Origin: JAIOSF01 sp963677755 | GTDB taxonomy: Bacteria > Campylobacterota > Campylobacteria > Campylobacterales > Arcobacteraceae | Assembly: GCA_963677755.1 (NCBI GenBank) | Contig: OY782506.1 | Span: 1,302,001-1,366,000 of the forward strand | Direction of reading: 5' to 3' | DNA: 64,000 nucleotides | In this document: positions 53,130-62,653 of the stretch, piece after piece | Layout: the number at the start of each line of letters is the position of its first letter | Numbering within the stretch: position 1 is the first letter of the stretch | Made by a program: the position numbers and the translations under genes | Notes under the pieces: model-generated | What the model was told of the DNA's origin: nothing | Seen by the model: the letters and a program-made list of their open reading frames with translations, nothing else | The model's database searches: none

Positions 53130-53624
53130 ATGAAAATACTCTATTTTGGCGGACAAAAATCAGGAAAATCAAACTTAGCTGAACAAAAAGCTATCAAGCT
53201 AGCAAAAGTAAAAAAACCATACTACATAGCAACTTATGATAATAGTTATAATGATAGTGAGATGAACAAAAGAGTTGAACAACACAAACTTCAAAGAGTT
53301 GATAAGTTTCATACTATAGAGGAGACAAAAGATTTAGTTGCTGTTATAGAAGATGGACAAACATATCTTGTTGATTGTGTATCTATGTGGATTTTGAATA
53401 ATATTAAGGAAGATGAAACAACTTTACTAGAACAACTTGAAACCTTAAGTAAAAAAGATACAAATATTGTCTTTGTACTCAATGATGTGAGTTCTGGTGT
53501 CATTCCATTAGATACTCTTAGTCGTAAATATGTTGATTTAAGTGGAATCATTGGGCAAAAGTTAGCATCATTTTGTGATGAAGTGTATGAGGTAAAACTT
53601 GGATTGGAGATACAACTTAAATGA
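53130..53624 (+). CDS. cobU: adenosylcobinamide kinase / adenosylcobinamide-phosphate guanylyltransferase
   Basis: 164 residues, the usual CobU/CobP length. P-loop FGGQKSGKSNLAEQKA, RVEQHKLQR, LVDCVSMW and VLNDVSSGVIPLDTLSRKY are family motifs. It phosphorylates and then adds GMP to adenosylcobinamide. It is tightly packed: directly after cobT and overlapping cobS by 4 bases (ATGA). Confidence 0.92.
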   Translation: MKILYFGGQKSGKSNLAEQKAIKLAKVKKPYYIATYDNSYNDSEMNKRVEQHKLQRVDKFHTIEETKDLVAVIEDGQTYLVDCVSMWILNNIKEDETTLLEQLETLSKKDTNIVFVLNDVSSGVIPLDTLSRKYVDLSGIIGQKLASFCDEVYEVKLGLEIQLK

Positions 53625-54313
53625 AAGATTTGATCGATGGTTTAAAATATGGCATCTCCTATTTTTCAATACTACCTATAAAAGTTGGTAAATTTGAGGC
53701 AAATAAAAACTTCTATAAAGGTGTAATTTTTAGTTTGCCTTTCGTTGGGTTATTGCTTTCTATTATAACTATTGGATTATTTTTATTGTTACCATTACCT
53801 CTTTTATACAAAGCAATTCTTGTCTCTATTCTTTACCTTTTTTTGTATGGATTTATTCATCTTGAGGCAGTTTGCGATACTATTGATGGATACTTCGCAT
53901 CTTTGAGTAAAAAAGATGTTTATGAGATAATGAAAGAGCCACAAGTTGGTGCTATTGGGGCTATTGGAACATTTTGTTTTGTACTTTTAAAGATTTTAGC
54001 ACTTTCATATCTTTTGTATTATCAACACTTTATTTGTATCATTTTAGCTTTTGTATTAAGTAGAAGTTCACTTTTTTTTGCTTTAGATTTAGAATATCAC
54101 AAAGAAAGCCACTTTATCAATAGCTTAAAAAATTCATTTGAAACTCCACTATATATAAAGCTTATCTTTCTCCCTTTTAGTCTTATAACAAAATTTATCC
54201 TTACTAGACTTAAAAAACATTTAGGTTTTATAAATGGAGATACCTTAGGATTTACTATAGAGTTACAAGAGATACTATTTTTAAATATTGGAATATTGTT
54301 ATGCACATTTTAA
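53621..54313 (+). CDS. cobS: adenosylcobinamide-GDP ribazoletransferase (cobalamin synthase)
   Basis: 230 residues, about 6 membrane helices. CobS marks are GLKYGISYFSILPIKVG, FIHLEAVCDTIDGYFAS (the DxxDG site) and MKEPQVGAIGAIGTF. It joins adenosylcobinamide-GDP with alpha-ribazole (phosphate) at the inner membrane. It overlaps the APC permease gene by 13 bases, so that transporter is translated from the same message. Confidence 0.92.
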   Translation: MKDLIDGLKYGISYFSILPIKVGKFEANKNFYKGVIFSLPFVGLLLSIITIGLFLLLPLPLLYKAILVSILYLFLYGFIHLEAVCDTIDGYFASLSKKDVYEIMKEPQVGAIGAIGTFCFVLLKILALSYLLYYQHFICIILAFVLSRSSLFFALDLEYHKESHFINSLKNSFETPLYIKLIFLPFSLITKFILTRLKKHLGFINGDTLGFTIELQEILFLNIGILLCTF

Positions 54314-55620
54314 ATGTTCATAGAAAAAGAGGTAAATCACTTGGATTACTAGAACTCATTGCTATTGCACTTGGTGGTATGATAGGTGGAGGGATATTTA
54401 CTGTATTGGGTATATCTGTATCTATAATAGGAGTATTTACTCCATTAGCTTTTATACTTGGTGGAATATTAGCAATGCTTGCTTCTTACTCCTATATTAA
54501 ACTTGGGATTTACTATAAAGATGAAGGTGCTACATATTCATTTTATAAAAGAACTTTTCCTAGTTCCCCTTTTGGTGCTTCACTTGTTGGTTGGTGGGTT
54601 ATTTTTGGTTATATTAGTACCTTAGCTTTATATGCTTATACTTTTGCCTCTTATGCAATAAGTGGATTTGAATTTGCAAATATTGAATGGATAAGAAAAG
54701 GGCTAGCGGGTATTATAATATTGATTTTTACACTTATAAATATTTGGAGTGTTAAAGGGATGGGGAAAATAGAAGATTTGATGGTTTATACAAAACTTAT
54801 TATCCTTACTGTTATCTCTTTTGTACTTATTAACAATGCAAACACCTCTCTTCCTACTTTGTTAGAACACAATGATGATGTCACACTATTATCTATTTTT
54901 ATTGTTGCTTCACTTACTTTTGTAGCTTTTGAAGGATTCCAGCTTGTAATAAATGCAGTTAATGAGATGGAAAATCCACAAAAAAATATCCCAAGAGCCA
55001 TCTATGGTGCTATGATTTTAGCTATTGCAATATATGTTGTGTTATCTTTAGGAGCAATTCTTACAATCCCTTTTGAAGATATTATCAAAAATCAAGAATA
55101 TGCACTAGCAGCTGGTGCAGATAAGATTTTAGGACATTGGGGAACTGACTTAGTTATCATTGGTGCATTGTTAGCTACTAGTAGTGCAATAAGTGGAACA
55201 TTATTTGGTGCTTCAAGACAAATATCTGTTATTGCAAAAGATGGATATTTTCCTCGATTTTTAACAAGAAGAAAAAACAATATTCCAATATATTCTATAA
55301 TATCAATGACTATATTTGCATTTAGTTTAATTCTTATGGGAAATTTAAAAGTAATTTTAGAGTTTGGAAGTGTTACTTTTTTATTAGTTTCATTTCTCAC
55401 AGCCTATGCTAATTTTAAAATATATAAACAAACTAACTCATCACTTTTTATAACTATTTTAGCGATGATAGGATTAGCAGTTGGGACTATACTAATTATT
55501 TATTATGAATATACTACACAAGTAGAACAACTTTATTTTATAGGTGGATTGTATATACTTTTAACTATTTTTGCTTATATTTATTCTAAAATAAATCATC
55601 AAATAAAAAGTATTCTATAG
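54301..55620 (+). CDS. APC-superfamily amino acid/amine permease
   Basis: 439 residues with about 12 membrane helices. The first helix holds ELIAIALGGMIGGGIFTVLG, the substrate/Na-site glycine motif of APC transporters, and helix 6 holds FVAFEGFQLVINAVNEMENP. Substrate unknown. The 13-base overlap with cobS suggests co-regulation with cobalamin salvage, but the link may be only positional. Confidence 0.88.
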   Translation: MHILNVHRKRGKSLGLLELIAIALGGMIGGGIFTVLGISVSIIGVFTPLAFILGGILAMLASYSYIKLGIYYKDEGATYSFYKRTFPSSPFGASLVGWWVIFGYISTLALYAYTFASYAISGFEFANIEWIRKGLAGIIILIFTLINIWSVKGMGKIEDLMVYTKLIILTVISFVLINNANTSLPTLLEHNDDVTLLSIFIVASLTFVAFEGFQLVINAVNEMENPQKNIPRAIYGAMILAIAIYVVLSLGAILTIPFEDIIKNQEYALAAGADKILGHWGTDLVIIGALLATSSAISGTLFGASRQISVIAKDGYFPRFLTRRKNNIPIYSIISMTIFAFSLILMGNLKVILEFGSVTFLLVSFLTAYANFKIYKQTNSSLFITILAMIGLAVGTILIIYYEYTTQVEQLYFIGGLYILLTIFAYIYSKINHQIKSIL

Positions 55621-55665
55621 TTTTGTCTAATATTTGATTTTTAACCATTAAAGCTAATTCCAAAA

Positions 55666-55695
55666 TACAATATTGTAGAATAAAGGTATTTATTC
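55666..55695. other. adjacent palindrome and weak hairpin after the APC permease
   Basis: TACAATATTGTA (55666-55677) is a perfect 12-bp palindrome, directly followed by GAATAAA-GGTA-TTTATTC (55678-55695), a 7-bp hairpin. They lie 46 bases after the permease stop. They could be an operator for the downstream GGDEF/EAL gene or a weak terminator; there is no U-tract. In an AT-rich genome chance is a fair alternative. Confidence 0.35.
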
Positions 55696-55807
55696 TTATA
55701 AATATGTATAAGATGGTATATTTGCTACATTTTTACTTGTTAGGCAATAGAAAAATAATAAATTATACAATGAGATTAACAGGTCGTTAACAACAAAATT
55801 GTATTGT

Positions 55808-55813
55808 TATAAT
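55808..55813 (+). promoter_or_regulatory. -10 box of the PAS-GGDEF-EAL gene
   Basis: TATAAT in TTGTTATAATTACG, 20 bases before the ATG. The ribosome site is AAAGG in TATAAAGGTCC. No good -35 is visible. The rest of the 213-base gap holds only the palindromes at 55666-55695. Confidence 0.5.
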
Positions 55814-55833
55814 TACGTTATAAAGGTCCATTA

Positions 55834-57876
55834 ATGGTAAAAAAAGACTTAGATAGTTTAAAGTCAATAAAAGCATTAGAGTTTATAGTAGATGAGTTAG
55901 ATGCAATTATTAATATAATAGATGTAGAAACTTATGAAATACTTTATGCAAATAGTCATTGTATTGAAGAATTTGGAAATGTAGTTGGAAAAACTTGTTA
56001 TAGTGTTTTAGAAAAAGACAAGGAACTACCTTGTGAAAATTGCAATCTTATAAACGATAACTATTCGAAAGAAATAGGTGCAACATACAAATGGGAACAT
56101 CACAATAGTATCAATAAAAAACATTATGTTTTCAGTGATAAAATTGCCCTTATAAATGATAGAAAAGTAAAAATTCAAATTGGGATAAATATCACCAAAC
56201 AAAAAGAATTAGAACTTAAAATTCTTGAACAAAAAACTAAAAATATAGAAACATTTGAAGCATTATCTAACTCTACCATTGAGGGCTTGATAATATATAA
56301 TGAAGATAAAAAATGTATAAAAACAAACAGTATTGCACCTGAATTATTTGGCTATGATAAGAAAGAAATGATAGGTAAAAACGCATTTGAGTTTATAGCT
56401 TATGAATCAATAAATCATGTAAAAAAAGTAATCAACAACAAAAATCAAGAACCTTATGAAGCTGTAATGTTGAGAAAAGATGGGACAAAGTTTCCTGCTA
56501 TTTTAAGAGGAAAAGATATACAGCTTGAGGGAGAAACTATTCGGGTATCTGCTGTTATGGATATAACAAAGATTAAAGAAAAAGAGGAAGAGATACTAAA
56601 ACTTGCTTATTATGATTCTTTAACAAATCTTCCAAATAGAGCTTTACTAGAAGATAGAGCAAGTAGACTTATCAATAAAAATAGCAGAAACAAAAACTTT
56701 GCTGCACTAATGTTTATTGATTTAGATAATTTTAAAAATATTAATGATACAAAAGGGCATGTTATAGGAGACATGATACTAGTTGAGTGTGCTAAAAGAC
56801 TATCTAAAACAATAAGAAGATACGATACAGTAGCAAGATTTGGTGGAGATGAATTTATTATCCTTATTGATACACAAAATGTGGACAAAAATACAGCAGT
56901 CAAAGGTATAAGAACTGTTGCAAATAATGTTTTAAAACGCTTATCAAAAACACTTACAATTGAAAATATAGACTATCAACTTACTGCAAGCATAGGAATC
57001 TCAATATTTAATGATACTATCACTTTTGATGAACTTATGAAACGCGCAGATAGTGCCATGTATCATTCAAAAGATAAAGGGAAAAATAACTTTAGCTTTT
57101 TTGATCCAAAACTTCAAAAAGAGATAGAACGAAAAACAATCATTACTGAAAAGTTACGAAAAGCAATCAAAAATAATCAAATAGAAATACATTACCAAAA
57201 ACAACTTAATAGCAATCAAAAAGTAACTGGTGTAGAAGCATTGTTACGATGGACTGATAAAACCTTAGGATATATAAGTCCTATTGAATTTATTGCAATC
57301 GCAGAAGAGAGTGATCTTATTTTACAACTAGGTAACTTTGTGATAGAAGAATCAATAAAGCTCATAAGTAGTTGGGAAAAAGATAAAATAAAAAAAGATT
57401 GGAGAGTATCAGTAAATATAAGTATTAAACAATTTGAAAAAGATAATTTTGCAAAAAATATTGAAAATAATATTTTTAAATACAATATTGTACCAAATAG
57501 ATTACGACTAGAATTTACAGAAAGCTTACTGTTCAAAAATACAGATCAAGCTCTTGAAAAAATACATAATCTTAAAAAATTAGGTTTAACACTTTCTATT
57601 GATGATTTTGGCACTGGTTACTCCTCTTTATCTTACTTGAAAAAGCTTCCAATTGATGAACTAAAAATTGATAAATCCTTTATAGATGATATATTAACAG
57701 ATGAAAATGATGAAACAATAGTAGTAGCAATCCTTGGCATTGGAAGTAAGTTTGGTTTTGAAGTTATAGCAGAAGGTGTAGAAACAAAAGAGATGTATGA
57801 AAAACTTTTAACTTTAGGTTGTGAATATTATCAAGGCTACTATTTTGCAAAACCCTTGCCTCAAGAGGAACTATAA
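55834..57876 (+). CDS. PAS-PAS-GGDEF-EAL cyclic-di-GMP signalling protein
   Basis: 680 residues, cytoplasmic. PAS 1 (about 10-130) contains a Cys-rich core, GKTCYSVLEKDKELPCENC, of the type seen in PAS domains with a CxxC that may bind metal/heme or respond to redox. PAS 2 (about 145-255) is ordinary. The GGDEF domain (265-425) has the intact ARFGGDEFIIL. The EAL domain (430-680) has VEALLRW, SIDDFGTGYSSL, LKIDKSFI and AEGVETKEM intact. It could therefore both make and break c-di-GMP. It stands between the cobS/APC unit and cobQ. Confidence 0.93.
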   Translation: MVKKDLDSLKSIKALEFIVDELDAIINIIDVETYEILYANSHCIEEFGNVVGKTCYSVLEKDKELPCENCNLINDNYSKEIGATYKWEHHNSINKKHYVFSDKIALINDRKVKIQIGINITKQKELELKILEQKTKNIETFEALSNSTIEGLIIYNEDKKCIKTNSIAPELFGYDKKEMIGKNAFEFIAYESINHVKKVINNKNQEPYEAVMLRKDGTKFPAILRGKDIQLEGETIRVSAVMDITKIKEKEEEILKLAYYDSLTNLPNRALLEDRASRLINKNSRNKNFAALMFIDLDNFKNINDTKGHVIGDMILVECAKRLSKTIRRYDTVARFGGDEFIILIDTQNVDKNTAVKGIRTVANNVLKRLSKTLTIENIDYQLTASIGISIFNDTITFDELMKRADSAMYHSKDKGKNNFSFFDPKLQKEIERKTIITEKLRKAIKNNQIEIHYQKQLNSNQKVTGVEALLRWTDKTLGYISPIEFIAIAEESDLILQLGNFVIEESIKLISSWEKDKIKKDWRVSVNISIKQFEKDNFAKNIENNIFKYNIVPNRLRLEFTESLLFKNTDQALEKIHNLKKLGLTLSIDDFGTGYSSLSYLKKLPIDELKIDKSFIDDILTDENDETIVVAILGIGSKFGFEVIAEGVETKEMYEKLLTLGCEYYQGYYFAKPLPQEEL

Positions 57877-57934
57877 GTATATTTATACAGATAATATTGT
57901 AAACTTTTAAAAATCAACTCTGCATAAGGATATT

Positions 57935-59275
57935 ATGAAAAATATAAGTATTTTTGGAACATCTTCAGATGCAGGAAAATCAACACTTACTTTTGTTATA
58001 GGTAAAATTATTCAAGAGTTAGGATATAGTGTTGTCCCTTTTAAAGCACAAAATGTATCAAACAATTCAAAAGTTTGTGATGACAATAGTGAGATAGCGA
58101 TAGCACAACACTTTCAAGCAGAAGTGTTAGGTGTTAAAACTTCTTATCACTTAAATCCTGTATTACTTAAATCAGGTCATGGAAATTCAGCTTCACTTAT
58201 AGTTGAAGGGAAAGTACTTCACGACAAAGATGTAAGAGAATATTATAGAGACTTGGATTTGTTGAAACCTGTTGTAAAAAGATGTTTTGAATATCTTAAT
58301 AAAAAATATGACTGTGTAATATGTGAAGGTGCTGGAAGCCCTGTAGAACTCAATCTTATGGATAAAGATTTATCAAATATTTATATAGCAGATACTTATG
58401 AGACTAAGATAATACTCGTTGCTGATATACAAAAAGGTGGTGTATTTGCTTCTATTTGGGGTGTCTATAATCTGCTTCCTGAAAAATTACGATCTAATGT
58501 TATGGGTGTCATTGTTAATAAATTTCAAGGAGATATGAGTCTGTTTGATGAGGGTGTAAGAATCATTGAAGAGGATTTTAAGATACCTGTTTTAGGAGTA
58601 TTACCATATCTCCCTTTTAATCTCGGATTTGAAGATAGTGCTAGTTTAAAAAACTTTACCCAAAACTGTCAAAATGCTACAAAAAAAGTAGCTGTGATTA
58701 ACTATCCACATATGAGTAACTATAATGATTTTGAACCATTAATTGCAGATGAAACTATCTCTTTAGAATTTGTAACTTCTAATATAGATTTAAATAGATT
58801 TGACTTAATAATACTCCCTGGTACAAAACTAGTAATTCAAGATTTACAGTGGTTAAAAAACAATGGTCTTTTTAAACAACTACAAAATACAAAAGTAGAA
58901 CTTTTTGGCATTTGTGGTGGATATGAGATGATGTTTGAAAAGATTATTGATCAACTTTGCATTGAAAATACTACCCCAACAATAGAAGTTGGATTAGGTT
59001 TTATTGATGATGATATTGTGTTTCAAAATGACAAAGTGCTCAAAAGAGAATTATACAGAATGTTTAAGAATACTTACGAAGGTTTTGAGATACACCAAGG
59101 CATTAGTAAAAAATATCCACTGTTTTTTGAGAAGGATAATATCAAAGGAACTTTTGTACATGGTTTGTTTGATGATGAAAAATTTCAAACTTATAAGAAA
59201 CAAACAATTAACACATTTGTCAAAACTATGAAAGAAAAATTAGATATAGATAAGATTATATCGAGTATAATGTAA
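57935..59275 (+). CDS. cobQ: cobyric acid synthase
   Basis: 446 residues. The DTBS-like ATP-binding N-domain begins FGTSSDAGKSTLTFVIGK, with FKAQNVSNNS. The C-terminal glutamine amidotransferase domain has the nucleophile Cys in FGICGGYEMMF and the His in FVHGLFDD. It amidates side-chain carboxylates of adenosylcobyrinic acid diamide. It is somewhat shorter than many CobQ proteins (about 480-510). The RND permease gene starts one base after its stop. Confidence 0.92.
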   Translation: MKNISIFGTSSDAGKSTLTFVIGKIIQELGYSVVPFKAQNVSNNSKVCDDNSEIAIAQHFQAEVLGVKTSYHLNPVLLKSGHGNSASLIVEGKVLHDKDVREYYRDLDLLKPVVKRCFEYLNKKYDCVICEGAGSPVELNLMDKDLSNIYIADTYETKIILVADIQKGGVFASIWGVYNLLPEKLRSNVMGVIVNKFQGDMSLFDEGVRIIEEDFKIPVLGVLPYLPFNLGFEDSASLKNFTQNCQNATKKVAVINYPHMSNYNDFEPLIADETISLEFVTSNIDLNRFDLIILPGTKLVIQDLQWLKNNGLFKQLQNTKVELFGICGGYEMMFEKIIDQLCIENTTPTIEVGLGFIDDDIVFQNDKVLKRELYRMFKNTYEGFEIHQGISKKYPLFFEKDNIKGTFVHGLFDDEKFQTYKKQTINTFVKTMKEKLDIDKIISSIM

Positions 59276-59276
59276 T

Positions 59277-62200
59277 ATGATAAAATCACTTATAAAATTT
59301 GGTTTAGAAAAACCAATACTTAATTATATGCTCCTATTTTTTATATTTATCCTCTCTGTATTTTCATACTTAAAAATACCAAAAGAGATATTTCCACCAT
59401 CAAATCTTGATGCTATTTCTATTACAGGAACTTATGCGGGTGCTAGTAGTGATATCCTTGACCTTATGGCTGTATCAAAAATAGAAGATGAACTTGCAAA
59501 CTTAAGTGAAGCAGATACAATTACAACGGTTGTAAAAACAGGCTATTTTAGTATAAGAATTGACTTACAAGAGGGAAATGACCTTTCAAAACTTCTTGAT
59601 GATGTAAAAGATATCGTAACAAAAACTCGTTCTGATTTACCAAGTGATATGGATGAACCAATTGTAAAAGAAATTGTTCACTCTTTTCCTTTGATTACTA
59701 TCGCAGTGTTTGGAGATAAATCAAATGAAGAGTTGCTTCAAATATCAGATGAGATTAAAGCAAAAGTCAATACGCTTGGAGATTTAAGTGATATTACAAT
59801 TTGGGGAGATAGTGACAAGGAACTGCTTATCACTTTTGATGAAGCAAAAATAGATGCATTTAAATTAGATAAAAATGCGGTAATAAATGCCATAGCCTCT
59901 ACAAGTTCTATCTTTCCTGCTGGAATAATCAAAGATAAAGGAACTCACTATTATCTTAGTAGTCAAAATGGGGAAAAAGATATTCAAAAACTACTACAGA
60001 TGATTATAAAAATTGGCAATCAAACTATCTATCTTAAAGATATTGCCAAAGTTGAATATAAACTAGCAGATGTAGATACTATCTCACATTTTAATGGAAA
60101 AAAAAATATCTCAATAGGTGTCAATAAAAGTAAAACAGGTGATAGTATCGCTTTAGTTAAAGAGATAAAAAAGATGCTAAAAGAGGAACAAAAAAACTAT
60201 TCAGACATTAAGTTTGACACCTATACAGATACCTCTGTTTGGATAAAAAATAGACTAAATACTGTAGTATCAAATATTCTTTTTGGTCTAATACTACTTA
60301 CTATTGCCCTATTCTTCTTTATAAATATTAGAATAGCTTTTGTAGTTGCAGTTGGAATACCAACAAGTTTTATGATAGGGCTTATTGGAGCTGAACAACT
60401 TGGCTTTAGTCTTAATATGCTCTCCCTTTTAGGAGCCTTACTTGCTCTTGGTATGCTTGTGGATGAAGCTATTGTTGTTGGGGAAAATATCTATAGACAT
60501 TTAGAGATGGGGAAAGATAAAATGACTGCTGCTTTAGACGGTGCTGTTGAGATGTATCCAGCTGTTTTAACAGCAACTGCTACAACTATCTTTGCATTTT
60601 TACCAATTTTACTTATGAGTGGTGAAACTGGTGTATTTATGAGGATATTACCTATTATGATTTCTATACTTCTTTTGAGTTCTTTAGTAGAAGCATTTTT
60701 TTTCTTACCTCTTCATGCAAAACATACTTTACAAGTAAATCACAATGAAAAGAAATCAGAAACTATCTGGGTGTGGAATAAAAACTTATATAAAAAAATT
60801 CTTGATTTTGTATTAAAGTGGAAATACCTATCTCCTCTTATTTTGACCCTATTTATCATTATTGCAACAATAAGTTTTGCAAAACTACTAAAATTTGAAT
60901 TTATGCCAGAATTTGATACAACTCAAGTGTATATAAATGGAAGTGTCGGTGTGGGATACGATATAAAAGAAACTGAAGAGAAAATATATAAACTAGAAAA
61001 AAAGATACTTGAAAACTTTGAACTAGGAGATGAGATAGATAGTATTAGTTCCGTTATAGGTATGAAACTAGATGGGAAACAACTCCCTCAAAATGAGGAG
61101 TTTTATTTCCAAATATTTGTAAATCTTCAAGAAAGAGCACCACAAAATGTATTTGATAAATTTATCAATCCATATTTAAGCCCAAAATATGATGATACAG
61201 ATATGACAAGAGTTGAATCAGCAAAATCTATCTCAAATAATATCTCAAAACTTATAGAAAATAGTGATATAAAAAAAGAGTTTGATGAACTCAAAGTATA
61301 TGTTCCAGGTGCTGGGATAGTAAAGTATGATATTGAGATTAGTTTTAGTGGCAAAGATGACAAAGCCTTAAGTGATGCTATTAAAACAACAAAAGATACA
61401 CTAGAAAATATACAAGGGGTTACAAATGTAGCAGATGATGTACTTCTTGGAAATCTTGATTTAAAATTTTCTATAAACCCTTATGGTCAATCTCTTGGTT
61501 TCACGGAAACTGATGTTGTAAATCTTTTAAAACCCTATTATTTTAAAGGTAGTTTTTCAAAGATGTATGACGATAGTGGTATAGTTGATATTGTATTTCA
61601 AAGTGTCAATAAAGATATTAAACAAAGTCTAGATAACTTTGAAATAACAGTACCAAATAGTGATACAAAAGTACTTTTAAATGATATAGTTGATTTCAAA
61701 ACAAAATCAAGCCTAAGCCAAATATTTAAAGAAGATGGAACTGCTATACAAACTATCACAGCTTCACTAGATGGCATTACAAGTACAGAACTCTACACAC
61801 AACTCAATCCTATACTAGATAAATTAAGAGATAATGTAACCATTGATATCAAAGGGGAAGAGAAAGAGAACAAAAAGATACAAATGGAGATGGGACAAGC
61901 TTTTTTTATAGCTTTAATACTTATTTTTATCTCTTTGGTGTGGATGTTTGATAGTTTAGTAAAATCACTTATTATCTTAAGCACTATTCCACTTTCTGTT
62001 TTAGGTGTACTTGTAGGACATTTTATCATGGGATTAAATATCACTATGCCTGGTCTCATTGGTATCGTAGGACTTGCTGGGGTTATTGTAAATGATGGTA
62101 TTATTATGATGGATTTTATTCAAAAAGCAAAAAATCTAGAAGAGATGAAACAATTCGCACTTTTAAGACTTCGCCCTATTCTTCTAACTTCACTTACAAC

Positions 62201-62360
62201 TATTTTAGGTCTTAGTACCTTGATGTTTTTTGCTTCTGGTCAATCACTTATACTGCAACCTATGGCAGTTGCGTTAGGATTTGGGATACTTTGGGCTACG
62301 ATTTTGAATTTGTATTATGTTCCTATGTTATATAGGATTATTTATTTGAGGAAAGAGTAA
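59277..62360 (+). CDS. RND-family efflux permease
   Basis: 1027 residues, the length and two-fold layout of AcrB/MdtB-type pumps: membrane helix 1, large periplasmic loop, helices 2-6, second loop, and helices 7-12. Helix 4 carries GMLVDEAIVVGENI where most drug pumps have an Asp-Asp pair; here it is Asp-Glu, which may still relay protons. Helix 10-11 region: AGVIVNDGIIMMDFI. It is coupled to cobQ rather than to a periplasmic adaptor or outer-membrane factor, neither of which is adjacent. The substrate is unknown. Confidence 0.9.
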   Translation: MIKSLIKFGLEKPILNYMLLFFIFILSVFSYLKIPKEIFPPSNLDAISITGTYAGASSDILDLMAVSKIEDELANLSEADTITTVVKTGYFSIRIDLQEGNDLSKLLDDVKDIVTKTRSDLPSDMDEPIVKEIVHSFPLITIAVFGDKSNEELLQISDEIKAKVNTLGDLSDITIWGDSDKELLITFDEAKIDAFKLDKNAVINAIASTSSIFPAGIIKDKGTHYYLSSQNGEKDIQKLLQMIIKIGNQTIYLKDIAKVEYKLADVDTISHFNGKKNISIGVNKSKTGDSIALVKEIKKMLKEEQKNYSDIKFDTYTDTSVWIKNRLNTVVSNILFGLILLTIALFFFINIRIAFVVAVGIPTSFMIGLIGAEQLGFSLNMLSLLGALLALGMLVDEAIVVGENIYRHLEMGKDKMTAALDGAVEMYPAVLTATATTIFAFLPILLMSGETGVFMRILPIMISILLLSSLVEAFFFLPLHAKHTLQVNHNEKKSETIWVWNKNLYKKILDFVLKWKYLSPLILTLFIIIATISFAKLLKFEFMPEFDTTQVYINGSVGVGYDIKETEEKIYKLEKKILENFELGDEIDSISSVIGMKLDGKQLPQNEEFYFQIFVNLQERAPQNVFDKFINPYLSPKYDDTDMTRVESAKSISNNISKLIENSDIKKEFDELKVYVPGAGIVKYDIEISFSGKDDKALSDAIKTTKDTLENIQGVTNVADDVLLGNLDLKFSINPYGQSLGFTETDVVNLLKPYYFKGSFSKMYDDSGIVDIVFQSVNKDIKQSLDNFEITVPNSDTKVLLNDIVDFKTKSSLSQIFKEDGTAIQTITASLDGITSTELYTQLNPILDKLRDNVTIDIKGEEKENKKIQMEMGQAFFIALILIFISLVWMFDSLVKSLIILSTIPLSVLGVLVGHFIMGLNITMPGLIGIVGLAGVIVNDGIIMMDFIQKAKNLEEMKQFALLRLRPILLTSLTTILGLSTLMFFASGQSLILQPMAVALGFGILWATILNLYYVPMLYRIIYLRKE

Positions 62361-62370
62361 TCTATTACTA

Positions 62371-62425
62371 AATAGGGATTCTAATCCCTATTCTCGAATC
62401 AAGTTTACTTAAACTTTTTTCTTTT
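62371..62425 (+). terminator. double hairpin after the RND gene
   Basis: First stem: AATAGGGATT (62371-62380) with AATCCCTATT (62383-62392). Second stem: AAGTTT-ACTT-AAACTT (62401-62416) followed at once by TTTTCTTTT, the form of an intrinsic terminator for the plus strand. The second hairpin overlaps the stop of the convergent small membrane-protein gene. Confidence 0.65.
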
Positions 62426-62653
62426 ATACCATTTCCAAACACCATAAATACTAATAGCTATCCAAAATACTTCAATAACAGCAGAAGCCAAATTCCAAGT
62501 AAAAAATAGTGAATACATTATCAATATTGCACCAAAAAGATTTAAAAACGAGTACCAAAAACCTTTCGAATCTATCCTATCAAATTGTAAAAGAAAATAT
62601 GTGATAAGGACAAAAGTTACCCCTATAATACCTATAATATCACTTAAATGCAT
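62405..62653 (-). CDS. small CBU_0592-like membrane protein
   Basis: 82 residues with three hydrophobic helices (about 5-24, 33-51, 55-72) and a basic C-terminus. The pattern GIIGVTFVLITYFLLQ, then NLFGAILIMYSLFF and AVIEVFWIAISIYGVWK, is that of the short CBU_0592/YgjV-like membrane protein family, whose role is unknown. The ATG overlaps the stop of the preceding DUF234-like gene by one base. Confidence 0.78.
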   Translation of the reverse strand: MHLSDIIGIIGVTFVLITYFLLQFDRIDSKGFWYSFLNLFGAILIMYSLFFTWNLASAVIEVFWIAISIYGVWKWYKRKKFK

